From positions 124,001-188,000 of the forward strand of contig CALUNW010000005.1 in the NCBI GenBank assembly GCA_944322145.1: a DNA stretch of 64,000 nucleotides, read 5' to 3'. Of the stretch, positions 52,164 through 61,899 are shown piece by piece (the stretch's first letter is position 1; every line of letters starts with the position of its first letter). Below the pieces are notes generated by a model that did not search any database, was not told the DNA's origin, and was given only the letters and a program-made list of their open reading frames with translations. Origin of the DNA: an uncultured Atopobiaceae bacterium. GTDB lineage: Bacteria > Actinomycetota > Coriobacteriia > Coriobacteriales > Atopobiaceae. The translations under genes and the position numbers were made by a program.

Positions 52164-55100
52164 TCAGCGCCTGGGCCGTCGCTGCGGCCTCTGGCGGATG
52201 CGCACGATGGTTGCCGCTACGGCGACACCCGCGCCAAAGACGATGAGCAGCGTCGCCGAGGCACTCTGCCCGGTGTTGGGGAAGGATCCGCCGCCCCCGG
52301 GAGACGTGACGAGACCCTGCGGCTCGCCGTTCTTGCCTCCGGGTGTCTCCTCGTCCGTCACCTCGACGGTCTCGGTGGCCTCGAGCGGCTCGGGCAGGCT
52401 CACGCTCTCGAGGAGCGCCAGGTTGACGAGGGCCTCTCCCGCGAGCCCCTCATCCTCTACGAGTACCTGATAGGTGACCTCGACCACGTCCCCTGCGGCC
52501 AGGCTGCCCAGCTCGAGCGAGAAGCCCGTGCCGTCCATGGCGGGGGCGAGGTCCTCGCGCTCTGCGCCGTTCACGCTCACGACGATGGTCTGCTCGTCGA
52601 TGCCCGCGCCCTCAGACAGGCCGGAGTCGCTGAGCACGGCGTCGGCAAGGTCGGTCTCGGCGATGGCGGTCACCGTGTAGGAGACGGTCTCTCCCACGGA
52701 CGCGACGTCCTTGTCGGCCGCCTTCTCGAGAGGTGTGCTCGGGTCCTCGGGGTTGTTGGGGTCATCCGGGTCTTGGAGCTCTCCCGGGTCGTCTGGGTTA
52801 CCCGGATCGCCGGGGGTGCCGGGGTCATCCGGGCCATCGGGGTCGTCGGGTGGCGAGACGTCGGGATCGTCGACAATCTGGACCGTCTCGTCGTCCTCGA
52901 CCGGCCCGGGGAGGTTGGGGGAGGAGAGACGCGCCACGTTCACGGCCTCGTCGGCTTCCACGCCCTCCCGCACCACGGCCTCGTAGGAGACCTCGACCAC
53001 GTCCCCGACCTTCAGCGTCCCCAGCTGCAGCGAGAAGCCCTCGTCCTCCATGGTCGCCACGGTGTCCAGGGCGTTGCCGTTGATGGCGGAGCGCACGGTC
53101 ACCGGGTCGATCTCCACGCTCTCGGGCAGACCCTCGTCGGTTATGACGGCCTCGGTGAGGTCCGCGCCCGCGACGGCACGCACGGAGTAGGAGATTACCT
53201 CGCCTACCTTGGCGCGCTCCAGGCTGGCCCGCTTGTCGAGGACGGTCTCCCCGGGGGCAGCCACGCTTACGGTTGCCGTGGCCTCAAGAGGATCGTCGAG
53301 TGAGCTCGAGGCGAGCGTCGCCACATTGGTCACGCTGGTGCCCGCAAGCCCGACGTCTGTTGCCGTGGCGTCGTAGGTGATGCGCACGGTCTCCCCGGGG
53401 CGCAGGTCACCGAAGGGAATCGAGAAGGCGTTGCCTTCGATGTCGGCCGTCACGGGGGTGATCTCGCAGTCGTTCAGCCAGGCGCGGATGCTCGCCATGT
53501 CGATTGCCATGCCCTCGGGGAGGCTGGCGTCGCCGATGACGACACCCTGGGCGCCGTCGGAGTCCTGCGCGATGGTGGCCTCCACGGTATAGGAGACGGT
53601 CTCTCCCACCCAGATCTTCTCGCGGTCGACGCTCTTCTCGAGCGTGACCTCAGGCTCGTCCGGGGGAATGATGACGCTTGCATCGTCGCGCAGCGGTTCG
53701 TCGAGCGTGTCGGCGGTGAGCGTGGCGGTGTTCACGACGGAGGTTCCGAGCAGCCCCTCGTCGCGTGCCTGGGCGCGGTAGGTGATCTTGGCGACGTCTC
53801 CGGGATTGAGGTCGCCGAGGTGCGCTGCGAAGCCGTTGCCCTCGACGTCGAGCTGGAAGTCGCCGACGCCGATGCCGTTGACTTGAAGCGTGATGCCGCG
53901 CAGGTCGACGGGCATGGTCTCGGGGAGGCTCTTGTCGGTGATGACCACGTTCTTGGCGGGGTTGTCCGCCACAGTGGCGGTGACGGTGTAGGTGGCCCAC
54001 TCGCCCACGCGCACGGTCTCGCGGTCGACCGCCTTGTCCAGCTGGACCGTGGCGCGCGGCTCGACGACCTCGACCGTGTTATCGTCCGTGCCGCCGACGG
54101 CGTTGGTGGCGTTGTCCTGGGCCACGTTGTGAAGGGTCGATCCCGCCTTCTCGAAGACGACGTCGTAGGTCACGGTGACGGACTGCTCGTCGGCGAGGTC
54201 CGCGCCCGTCTCGAGGGTGAAACCCACGATCTTGCCGCTCTCGTCGGAGACGTAGGCGGGCTCGGTCTGGATGGCCTGGCCGTCGGGGCCGGTCGCGCGC
54301 ACAGAGCCGTGGACGATCGATGCCACGTCGCGCTCGTCCATGAGGTCGGAGATGACGACGCCCTGTGCCACGTTGTCCTCGCGGGTCTGCGTGGCCACGA
54401 GTGTGTAGTGCCCGGTCTCGCCGGCCTGGTAGACGTCCTTATCGGAGGTCTTGTCGATGACGAGCCGCGGGCCCTTCACGTCGACGACCTCGTCGTCGGT
54501 CGTCTCGGTGTTGGGCTCGTCGGAGACCACGAGCGCCGTGTTGTCGACCGTCTGGCCGGCAAGCTCCGCGTCGCTGATCTTGACGCGGTAGCAGACCACG
54601 AGCTCGGTCTCGCAGGAGAGCGAGCCGGGGCGTGGGCTCTGTTGGTCGACGTCGAGTGGGTTGGAGCCGCCGAGCCAGACGATGCTGCCGTCGCGCCAGA
54701 CCGGGCGCCCCGGGATGGCGACGGTAATCTCATCGTGGTTGGCCCCCTTGCCATCGGCAATCGCCTGCTTGATCTGGGAGAGCACCTCGTTGAAGTCGGC
54801 CTCGGTGGTTGTCGCCATGAGCCGCTCGTAGAGCTCGCGCATCTCGTCGGTCATGCCGGCGATGAGGTCGCGGTTAGTCTCGACGATAAAGGTCTCGCCG
54901 TCGTAGGGGTTGTGCTTGTAGTTGATCGTGCAGGAGCCGGTGATGTCCTTGCCCTCGGAGTCGTAGACCTTGATCGTGTCGTGCAGGAGCTCGACGCCCT
55001 GCGTGTGCGCAAGGTCGGAGATGACGACGTTGCGCGCGAGCGTGCCGGGCGTGGAGTTGGTGACCTTGACCTCGTAGAGGATCTCGTCGTTGACCGTGAA

Positions 55101-57638
55101 GGTGTCGTTGGATGCCTGCTTGTCGATCGCGAAGTGGGGCTGGTTCACCCATACGATCGCGGTGTCCTCGTCGGGCTGGCTGTTGTCGGCCGTGATGCCG
55201 GCCTGGTTCTCGATCTCCCAGCCGGAAACGGTGTCCTCGGGGTAGGCGCGGTAGGTGAGCGCGACGTCGGTCCCGTGGGCGAGGCGGTCGAGGTGCATCT
55301 CCCAGCCGGTGCCCCTGGGGGAGATCTCCCAGGTCGGCGTCATGGTGACGACCTGATCGTGCTCGAAGTCGCCGTCGAAGGGATCCTGCCCCTCGGCCTC
55401 GCCGACGCGGTACGGGATGTCCTTCAGGGTGCCGCTGTACTGGTCCTGGTCGCGGTTCATCGTGACCTTGGCGCCGTCCTGCGTGACGGACATGATCATG
55501 AGCGAGCCGTCGTCGTTGCGGCCGAGCCTCATGCCCTCGGGGAGGCTGTCGTCGGTGACGGCCACGTTGTTGGCGACGGTGCCCTCCTGGGTGTTGCGGA
55601 AGGTGACCGTGTACTCGAAGAAGCCGGGGTCCTGGTCGGAGGCCTCCACGTAGCCCTCGTAGCGGTCCACGTCCTTCTCGACCTCGACGTTGGCGGTGTT
55701 GGCCCAGATCTCCTCCGGGTCGTCCTCGTCGGGGGTGTTGATCGCGTGGATGGCGGCCTGGTTGACGATCTCCTTGCCATTGCCGGACTGCCGGACGACC
55801 GCGTCGTACTCCACGACCAGCTCGTCGCCGTAGTTGAACTTGTCGAAGTTGATGGACCACTCGTTGGCGTTGACCTCGACGGGCGGCAGGTCCTTGACGC
55901 CGGAGGCCTTCACGGTCTCGACCTTGAGCTCGAGGTACTCGGGCAGGTTGTCGGAGATCACGGTGGAGCGGGACTGCGCGTTCTCGACCGTCTGCTCGTA
56001 CCTGACGATGAAGTGCACGGTGTCGCCGACCTCCCACTCGTACTTGTCGGCGCTCTTGTCGACCGAGAACTTGGGCTCGAGGAGCTCCACGTCGACGGGC
56101 GGCGCCTCGTTGTCGTCCCCGCCGTTCACGCGGACGTAGGAGTTGTTGGTGACCTTGAGCAGGTTGGAGTTGGGGTACTCGGTGAGCTCGGCCTCAAAGA
56201 CAAAGCGGTAGTGCTGGCCGGTGAGCTCGAGGGTCTCGAGCTGCTCGCGGTCAAACTCAAAGCGCACGGTGTTCTCGTTCGGGCTCGAGTCGTCGCCGTC
56301 GTAGGCGATGGTGCCCAGACTCGTCACGTCTGAGCCGGATTCGTCGAGCAGCTTGCCCGACCCCTCCACGTAGCGCATCTCGGGGGGCAGCACGTCCACG
56401 ATCTCGCAACTCGTGTAGCGGTAGCCCCAGCGGCAGTTGACGCCCTGCTCGTGCATCGGCGCGTCAACGGTGAACGTGACGTGGTCGCCCACGGAGACCC
56501 CCGTCGCGGGATCGGCGGTCTTGACCGGGTGCTCGATCTTCTCGTCAGGGTAGGTGGGAGGGGCGGTTATGTACTCCGTGCACAGGAAGAAGATCGACTC
56601 GGGGGTGCCGCCGGCGCCATAGGAGCTGCCGAAGTAGAACTTCAGGGGCTCGCCGAGGTTGCCGACGCTCTCGCTGGTGTCGAAGTACGCCTCGACCATG
56701 CCGTCGCGCCAGTCCTCGGGAATCTTGTCGTCGAGGCCCGCTCCGGGCACGCCATTCCTCGAGTCCGGGGACATGATGAGGTTGTCGACCTCGTTGAGGT
56801 AGAGGTAGTCGTTGAGGGCTGACATGCGCGCCTTGGTGCAGGCGCCCCCGAAGGAGAAGGACTGCTGGAGGTCGAGGTCCGTCGTGGTGAGGTGCCCCCT
56901 GAGCTCCACGGGGGTGTTGGTGTTGGCGAGCACGAACCGAATCTCGACCTCGATGTCCGCCATACCGACCGTGTAGAAGCTGAGGGTCTGCATGCCCTCT
57001 CCGTCCTTGGCGTCGGTGACGGAGCGGTACCCCCGCATCATGAAGACGCCGGTGCGGAAGTCGCTCCAGTACTCGGTCGGGGTGCCGACGTTCCAGTTGC
57101 CGTCGAGGGGCTCCTTGTAGGTCCAGTCGGATATGGTCACGAGCGCGTCTATGGCCTTGTCCTCGAACATGCCTCCGGTGAAGCGCAGCGTGAAGTCGGT
57201 GTCGTCGCGCGTGTCGCCGTCTATGTAGGCCGCCCAGCCTCCCGCGCGCTTTGCGATGCTCCAGTGGCTGTTGGGGTCGTTGGCGTTGTCATAGCGCGGG
57301 TCGCAGGCAAAGTGTCCCGAGAGGTCGTCCTTCCAGACGAAGCTCGACCCGGGCTCGATGACGGCGTCCTCGAAGTCGATCGACCACGAGAAGCCGGGCT
57401 CCTCGAACTCGTCCTCCGAGACCCGCTCGACCGTGATGGGTTCGAAGCTGATGGCATAGGCGGCGACGGGGCATACCGCCGCGAGCACGTTGCTCAGCAG
57501 CAGCGCCAGCGCCGTCGCAAGGGCGCGGGCTCGCCGCGACGTCATCCGCCGCCCCAGCCCCTCGAACGCCTCTCTCAGGTAAGACGCCACGCGGGCGATT
57601 GCCCGTCTCGGCCCTCCTCCTCTGTCTCTGACCTTCAT
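52164..57638 (-). CDS. Giant sortase-anchored surface protein with DUF11 repeats
   Basis: A 1824-residue cell-wall adhesin. A signal peptide with a long charged n-region ends at about residue 62 (AAVCPVAAYA). A ~330-residue unique N-terminal region precedes about nine DUF11-type repeats, each beginning like DKSADKYEWEVGDTVHFIV or EKSVDREKIWVGETVSYTV. A Pro/Asp/Gly-rich spacer splits the last repeats. The C-terminus has FPNTG (about 1786-1790), a hydrophobic helix and a basic tail, so it is a sortase substrate. DUF11 repeats in Gram-positive adhesins often form isopeptide or thioester bonds; not verified here. It is upstream of srtB. Confidence 0.88.
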   Translation of the reverse strand: MKVRDRGGGPRRAIARVASYLREAFEGLGRRMTSRRARALATALALLLSNVLAAVCPVAAYAISFEPITVERVSEDEFEEPGFSWSIDFEDAVIEPGSSFVWKDDLSGHFACDPRYDNANDPNSHWSIAKRAGGWAAYIDGDTRDDTDFTLRFTGGMFEDKAIDALVTISDWTYKEPLDGNWNVGTPTEYWSDFRTGVFMMRGYRSVTDAKDGEGMQTLSFYTVGMADIEVEIRFVLANTNTPVELRGHLTTTDLDLQQSFSFGGACTKARMSALNDYLYLNEVDNLIMSPDSRNGVPGAGLDDKIPEDWRDGMVEAYFDTSESVGNLGEPLKFYFGSSYGAGGTPESIFFLCTEYITAPPTYPDEKIEHPVKTADPATGVSVGDHVTFTVDAPMHEQGVNCRWGYRYTSCEIVDVLPPEMRYVEGSGKLLDESGSDVTSLGTIAYDGDDSSPNENTVRFEFDREQLETLELTGQHYRFVFEAELTEYPNSNLLKVTNNSYVRVNGGDDNEAPPVDVELLEPKFSVDKSADKYEWEVGDTVHFIVRYEQTVENAQSRSTVISDNLPEYLELKVETVKASGVKDLPPVEVNANEWSINFDKFNYGDELVVEYDAVVRQSGNGKEIVNQAAIHAINTPDEDDPEEIWANTANVEVEKDVDRYEGYVEASDQDPGFFEYTVTFRNTQEGTVANNVAVTDDSLPEGMRLGRNDDGSLMIMSVTQDGAKVTMNRDQDQYSGTLKDIPYRVGEAEGQDPFDGDFEHDQVVTMTPTWEISPRGTGWEMHLDRLAHGTDVALTYRAYPEDTVSGWEIENQAGITADNSQPDEDTAIVWVNQPHFAIDKQASNDTFTVNDEILYEVKVTNSTPGTLARNVVISDLAHTQGVELLHDTIKVYDSEGKDITGSCTINYKHNPYDGETFIVETNRDLIAGMTDEMRELYERLMATTTEADFNEVLSQIKQAIADGKGANHDEITVAIPGRPVWRDGSIVWLGGSNPLDVDQQSPRPGSLSCETELVVCYRVKISDAELAGQTVDNTALVVSDEPNTETTDDEVVDVKGPRLVIDKTSDKDVYQAGETGHYTLVATQTREDNVAQGVVISDLMDERDVASIVHGSVRATGPDGQAIQTEPAYVSDESGKIVGFTLETGADLADEQSVTVTYDVVFEKAGSTLHNVAQDNATNAVGGTDDNTVEVVEPRATVQLDKAVDRETVRVGEWATYTVTATVADNPAKNVVITDKSLPETMPVDLRGITLQVNGIGVGDFQLDVEGNGFAAHLGDLNPGDVAKITYRAQARDEGLLGTSVVNTATLTADTLDEPLRDDASVIIPPDEPEVTLEKSVDREKIWVGETVSYTVEATIAQDSDGAQGVVIGDASLPEGMAIDMASIRAWLNDCEITPVTADIEGNAFSIPFGDLRPGETVRITYDATATDVGLAGTSVTNVATLASSSLDDPLEATATVSVAAPGETVLDKRASLERAKVGEVISYSVRAVAGADLTEAVITDEGLPESVEIDPVTVRSAINGNALDTVATMEDEGFSLQLGTLKVGDVVEVSYEAVVREGVEADEAVNVARLSSPNLPGPVEDDETVQIVDDPDVSPPDDPDGPDDPGTPGDPGNPDDPGELQDPDDPNNPEDPSTPLEKAADKDVASVGETVSYTVTAIAETDLADAVLSDSGLSEGAGIDEQTIVVSVNGAEREDLAPAMDGTGFSLELGSLAAGDVVEVTYQVLVEDEGLAGEALVNLALLESVSLPEPLEATETVEVTDEETPGGKNGEPQGLVTSPGGGGSFPNTGQSASATLLIVFGAGVAVAATIVRIRQRPQRRPRR

Positions 57639-58140
57639 GTCACTCCCTTCCCTTTGCGCACGGCCTCTGCCGCGCGTGCCTGCGTGTCGAGTTCTGAGCT
57701 CTCCTTTCTCCTCGGTCGTCGCTTATGTCCGTCGCGGGGACGGGGTTGCCCGATTGGCAGCGGGAATGGTGTGACGTCTGAGCTGCGTGGATGCGGCGTT
57801 TGCCTATGGGGCAGGTGGGAGGGGAGGCTATCACGGGATGGCCCAGCCGCGTCTTTGTCGCGGCTATGCCGCAGCTGAACGCGCAGGTGGGTGGGGTGGG
57901 GAGGCACCCATCGGCGGGGAGAATGTCGGTGGGCGGCAGTGTCTGGCCCGCAGACGCGGGGTCGCGCCCAGAGGCGGCGTTCAAGGGGTCACGAAGACGC
58001 ATCAGCTTGAATCGTCTGAGCGGGGAAGTCACGACGTGCTTGGGAAGTTCGTGCCGTTCGGACTACGGAAGGGTTGCCGCTTAGCAATTCCGCCCCGTCC
58101 GAGAGGTTCTTCTCGACGCTTTCTAGATGAAGGGGCTGTC
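57639..58140. other. Gene-free stretch upstream of the adhesin gene
   Basis: Only low-quality overlapping frames with no recognisable motif are present. It contains the adhesin ribosome binding site (GGGAAGGGAG before 57638), a short GCCGCG/CGCGGC stem near 57851-57873 and a GTTCTTCTCG motif at 58106-58115. I looked for a c-di-GMP riboswitch consensus on the minus strand and did not find one. Confidence 0.5.
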
Positions 58141-58304
58141 TTAAGCAGGGGAGTGCGCGAGCTCTGGATAGGGCGGGATTGTTAAGCGCGACAGACCGCA
58201 ATTCTCGGACGAAGCGAGAGTCTTAAGTGCGGCCAAGCCCCATCGCCGGACGCGGCGCAATTCTTAAGCTCAGTCCCGCCCCGTTCCCGGATGGCCACGA
58301 GAAA
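58141..58304. repeat. Four degenerate 41-bp units headed by TTAAG
   Basis: TTAAG occurs at 58141, 58182, 58223 and 58264, exactly 41 bases apart. A GGAT or GGAC tetranucleotide recurs near position 26 of each unit. Other positions are variable. There is no adjacent cas gene. Confidence 0.6.
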
Positions 58305-58361
58305 CCAAGCATGCTCTATCCCCAGCCGCCAGCCGAGGACGTCCGCTTCGCATGACGTGCC

Positions 58362-58517
58362 GTGGGGCGGCGTATCTCGCAGGCCTATGGGGCGATCGGC
58401 TACGCGCTCGAAGATGTGCTCTTCTGCGCCTCCATCGTCGGCATCCCGTTTGGCTTGCAGCTCTTCAAGATGTCCGCCAAGCTCGCGCTCTGTCCCTTCG
58501 ACGCCACAGTGCGGTAG
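58362..58517 (+). pseudogene. Remnant of a YccF-family membrane protein
   Basis: The frame ending at 58517 encodes about 51 residues containing VGIPFGLQLFKMSAKLALCP and a following PFD, a good match to the second half of the YccF domain (IGIPFG...FK.A.L...PFG). An in-frame stop at 58353 and the lack of the N-terminal half show it is truncated. It lies in a decayed intergenic region. Confidence 0.65.
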
Positions 58518-58577
58518 CGCCACCGCGCCGTCGGCGTAGAATGACCTCGCAGCTGTCGGGCGCGGGAGCGAGAGGCG

Positions 58578-59291
58578 ATGGTCGGGCTGGGCACACTCAT
58601 CGACGTTGCACTCATCATTGCGGGCGGAGCGGTCGGCCTCGTGGCGGGGCGCCTGGTCAAGCCGTGCGTGCAGGAGGGACTGCTCAAGACTACGGGTGTG
58701 GCGGTGTTGTTCATCGGGCTGTCCGGCGCGCTCGAGGGCATGCTCTCCGTGAGCGATGGCGCGCTTGTCTCCGGCGGCACGGTCGTGGTGGTGGCGTCTC
58801 TTGCGCTGGGGACGCTCGCGGGCGAGCTGCTGGACATCGCTTCCTGGTTCGAGCGCCTGGGCGCCTGGCTGCGCCGCGTCTCGGGCAACGAGAAGAACGA
58901 GCGCTTCCTGGACGCGTTTCTCACCGCCACGTTCACGGTGTGCATCGGCGCGATGGCCGTGGTGGGCTCGATTCAGGACGGCATCCTCGGCGATTGGTCG
59001 ACCCTTGCGCTCAAGGGCGTGCTCGATGCGCTCATCATCTGCGCGATGGCCGCCTCGATGGGCGTGGGCTGCCTCTTCTCGGCCCTTCCCGTTGGCGTGC
59101 TCCAAGGTGCGATTACCCTGCTCGCCCGCGCGCTGCAGCCCCTCATGACCGAGGCGGCGCTGGCCAACCTCTCCACGGTGGGCTCGATTCTCATCTTCTG
59201 CGTGGGCGTGAACCTCATTCGAGGGCGCACGTTCAACACGGCCAACATGCTGCCGGCAGTGGTGGTTGCGGTGTTGATGGCGCTGGCGTAA
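58578..59291 (+). CDS. DUF554 membrane protein
   Basis: A 237-residue protein with about seven helices. Family marks are GTLIDVALIIAGGAVGLVAG at the start, LGTLAGELLDI, FLTATFTVCIGAMAVVGSIQDG and the C-terminal GSILIFCVGVNLI. DUF554 proteins are widespread putative transporters of unknown substrate. Start: ATG at 58578, weakly preceded by GAGAGG. It is transcribed away from the adhesin gene and towards the SLH gene. Confidence 0.88.
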   Translation: MVGLGTLIDVALIIAGGAVGLVAGRLVKPCVQEGLLKTTGVAVLFIGLSGALEGMLSVSDGALVSGGTVVVVASLALGTLAGELLDIASWFERLGAWLRRVSGNEKNERFLDAFLTATFTVCIGAMAVVGSIQDGILGDWSTLALKGVLDALIICAMAASMGVGCLFSALPVGVLQGAITLLARALQPLMTEAALANLSTVGSILIFCVGVNLIRGRTFNTANMLPAVVVAVLMALA

Positions 59292-59417
59292 GCGACGGGC
59301 TGCGGGCAGGTGCTATGCCTGGCTGCGTCACGCAAGCTCTCGGCTATCGGCTGGATAACAGAGGGGCCCAAACGCGCGGCGATGCGTTTGGGCCCCAAGG
59401 AGACGCGTGCGGCGTTT

Positions 59418-61763
59418 CTACAGAACGCCCGCGTCGATGGCGTTGAGGATCATCGCGGCCATCTGGGCGCGGCTCATCGTCTCGGTGGCGCGCAGCTCGA
59501 GCGTGCCGTCGCGCAGCTCCACGCCGTTGATGATGCCGTTCTCGACTGCCCAGGCGACGGAGTCTACGGCCCAGTCGGTTATCTCGTCTCCGTCGGGATA
59601 GCGCTCGAGCACGCTGCGATCTGCCTTGGAGACGTCCGCCCCGGCGGCGTTGGCGATGATGGCGGCGAACTGCTCGCGGGTGAGCGCGTCGCCGATGCCA
59701 AAGAGGTTCGTCCCGCCGTAGCCTCCCATGACGCCGTTCTCGACGGCCCAGTTGACGGCGGGGGAGTACCACTGGCCCTGCGCGACGTCCGCGTGGGGTG
59801 CCGAAGGCGCAGATGCGTCCTTCTCGCCCAGGTGGTTGTACAGGACGCCGGCCGCCTGCTCTCGTGCGAGCGGGTCGTCGGGCCCGAAGGTCCCGTCATC
59901 GTAGCCGTTCATGATGCCGAGGTCGCTGACGCGGCAGATGGCGTCGTAGTACCAGGTGCCGCTCGCCACGTCGACGAAGGGCCTGTCGAGAGCAGGGTAG
60001 TCGGGCTGGGGCTCATCCTCGTCGGGGTCGTCCGGCGTGTCCGGGTCCGTCGACCCGCCTGACCCGCCGGGGTCGGAGGGTGTCGTGCTCGTCATGATCT
60101 TGAAGGGGACGCGCAGCTCGCCGGTGTAGTTGCCCATGCCGGTGATGATGACCATTGCGGTGCCTGCGTCGATGTTGTTCTCATAGGTGAGCTCGTAATC
60201 GGCTCCCTCGACGAGTGTCGTGCCTTCGACGGTTATATTTGGTTTAGGAGTGATGGGACTGCCGGTCCAAGTCTGTTCGGGGATGGACGCGACGACGGCC
60301 TTCTCGGACAGGTTGATGGTGACAGGCTCTTCAAGTACGATGCCGAGTCCTGCAAAGTACTCTTCAACTCCGCCGCCTTGGCTGGCATCTTGGTAGGTTA
60401 CGTTAATTCGATCCATTACGAGAAAAGTACCGTCATCGCCAACGGTGCAAATCTTGGCGTCATATACGGACGCGTCGAAATCCGGGCCAAATTCGTAGCG
60501 ATAGATTTTGACAACGGCGGTAGTTCCAGCGTACTGCCTGCCCACATTGATGCGGTACCAGATGTGTCCAACGGAATCCGACGCGAATTCATCCGTATAG
60601 GGATAGATTCTATAGGAGATGTCATAGTATGGACTGACGCTGTCTATGGTTGAGATATCGAGATTGACGCTGCTTGACTCGATGGCCACAGTGGCTCCGT
60701 TGGCGAGCTGCTTCACTTTGTCCTCGCCGTTGTAGTCCACGACCGTGCCGCTCGGAAGAGTTTCCTTGGGTTCGATATTGATGGTCAAGACGCCATAAAC
60801 GGGTGTGTTTCTCGTAGAGAAATCGGGAAACATCACTATGGAATCCGACCCGGAGGCATAGCCAGCAGAGCCAAAGGGGACCACAAAGGTGCCGTCCTCT
60901 TGGACCGTCATCTCGTGGACAGTCGCCCTTTTGTTGTACCCTCCGTAGTCGCTGAGCTGGTCATAGCTCAGGTACGACACGGCCTTCATACCGGCGTACT
61001 TTGGATCAACCTTAATCTTGAACCCGGTGGTCGGCTCATAAGAGGATTGCCCTGACGACTCGGCCTTGGCGTACAGAAACTCGAAGCTACCTAGGCAGAG
61101 CCCGCCCTCGGAGGGAGGGCAATACCCCTCTGCGTACCTCTTGAGCACCCCGTCAGCGTCTCCAGGCGTTTCGAGTGTCGGCACGGCATCAAGGCGAACT
61201 TCCGAGGTGATATCACTCTGCGACTTGGCAGAAACAGTGACGGAGCAGCTGCTGTTCTCAGCTGTCTTCGCATCATGGGAGAGAGCGTCTTTGAAGGATG
61301 CGTAGCAGCTCTCGAGATAGGACACGCTTGCTCCTGTGGGTTGCATGCCCGAGCCAGGAGTGCCCTGGCTGCTCCCCATGTCAACCACACCGGTTACCAG
61401 GGCCCATCCATCAATGGGGAAGTTGATGGTGACAGTGGAGAGGTAGTCATCGGCTCCCGGCGTACCCGTTTGCCCGGGGAGGTAGCGACGAATCATCTCG
61501 GTCGTGCCATCTTGGTGCTGAATGTAGAAGGTGACATGATTTCCCGCGAGATAGCCCCACACCTGGGCGGTGTGACTGTAGTCGCTGTCGGTCCCCTCAA
61601 GCCTCAGCGACTCAAAGACGTAGTCGCCTTCCTTCCAGCTATAGCCGCTCGCGATTTCATCGGTCTCAGTGACCGTACCGATGACTCCGTCTGCCCTGTT
61701 CCACTTGTCGGCTGTGTGCCAACCGCATACGCCCCAGATGGCAGCGCGACTGCACAGGCGCAA
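59418..61763 (-). CDS. SLH-domain surface protein, N-terminus apparently frameshifted
   Basis: The body encodes about 780 residues. It ends in three S-layer homology domains (last ~190 residues: DRPFVDVASGTWYYDAICRV, DVAQGQWYSPAVNWAVENGV and ITDWAVDSVAWAVENGII), preceded by a Pro/Asp linker and a TWTGSPITPKPNITVEG cell-wall repeat-like segment. The open frame starts at 61763 without a signal peptide. A good signal peptide (AGKAIAAVLCACAVALPSGA then YA) with a TTGGGG site and GTG at 61795 is in another frame and overlaps it, so a one-base indel near 61700-61760 seems to separate export signal from body. The gene is more AT-rich than its surroundings. Confidence 0.8.
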   Translation of the reverse strand: MRLCSRAAIWGVCGWHTADKWNRADGVIGTVTETDEIASGYSWKEGDYVFESLRLEGTDSDYSHTAQVWGYLAGNHVTFYIQHQDGTTEMIRRYLPGQTGTPGADDYLSTVTINFPIDGWALVTGVVDMGSSQGTPGSGMQPTGASVSYLESCYASFKDALSHDAKTAENSSCSVTVSAKSQSDITSEVRLDAVPTLETPGDADGVLKRYAEGYCPPSEGGLCLGSFEFLYAKAESSGQSSYEPTTGFKIKVDPKYAGMKAVSYLSYDQLSDYGGYNKRATVHEMTVQEDGTFVVPFGSAGYASGSDSIVMFPDFSTRNTPVYGVLTINIEPKETLPSGTVVDYNGEDKVKQLANGATVAIESSSVNLDISTIDSVSPYYDISYRIYPYTDEFASDSVGHIWYRINVGRQYAGTTAVVKIYRYEFGPDFDASVYDAKICTVGDDGTFLVMDRINVTYQDASQGGGVEEYFAGLGIVLEEPVTINLSEKAVVASIPEQTWTGSPITPKPNITVEGTTLVEGADYELTYENNIDAGTAMVIITGMGNYTGELRVPFKIMTSTTPSDPGGSGGSTDPDTPDDPDEDEPQPDYPALDRPFVDVASGTWYYDAICRVSDLGIMNGYDDGTFGPDDPLAREQAAGVLYNHLGEKDASAPSAPHADVAQGQWYSPAVNWAVENGVMGGYGGTNLFGIGDALTREQFAAIIANAAGADVSKADRSVLERYPDGDEITDWAVDSVAWAVENGIINGVELRDGTLELRATETMSRAQMAAMILNAIDAGVL

Positions 61764-61899
61764 AGGACGGCTGCGATAGCTTTCCCTGCCCGCACGATCA
61801 CCCCAATCTGTTGAGTATCTCCAACAAGTTAGTTTATAGGGTGTACCTGCTGCGGATGGCGTCTCTCAGAGGGTGACTAGTTCGGGCTGTCGGCGAGCG

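Noticed and set aside
52164..57638. Long plus-strand open frames antisense to the adhesin (for example 53820-56333)
   Set aside because: Shadow frames caused by GC-rich third positions and repeat structure; no ribosome binding site or domain, while the minus-strand product has a signal peptide, repeats and FPNTG.
57639..57900. c-di-GMP (GEMM) riboswitch upstream of the adhesin
   Set aside because: The conserved GEMM core could not be matched on the minus strand.
57989..58201. 70-codon minus-strand frame in the adhesin upstream region
   Set aside because: No ribosome binding site, no recognisable family, and it overlaps the TTAAG repeat and other equally open frames.
58141..58304. TTAAG 41-bp units as a CRISPR array
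   Set aside because: The repeated part is only about five bases, spacers would be larger than repeats, and there are no cas genes.
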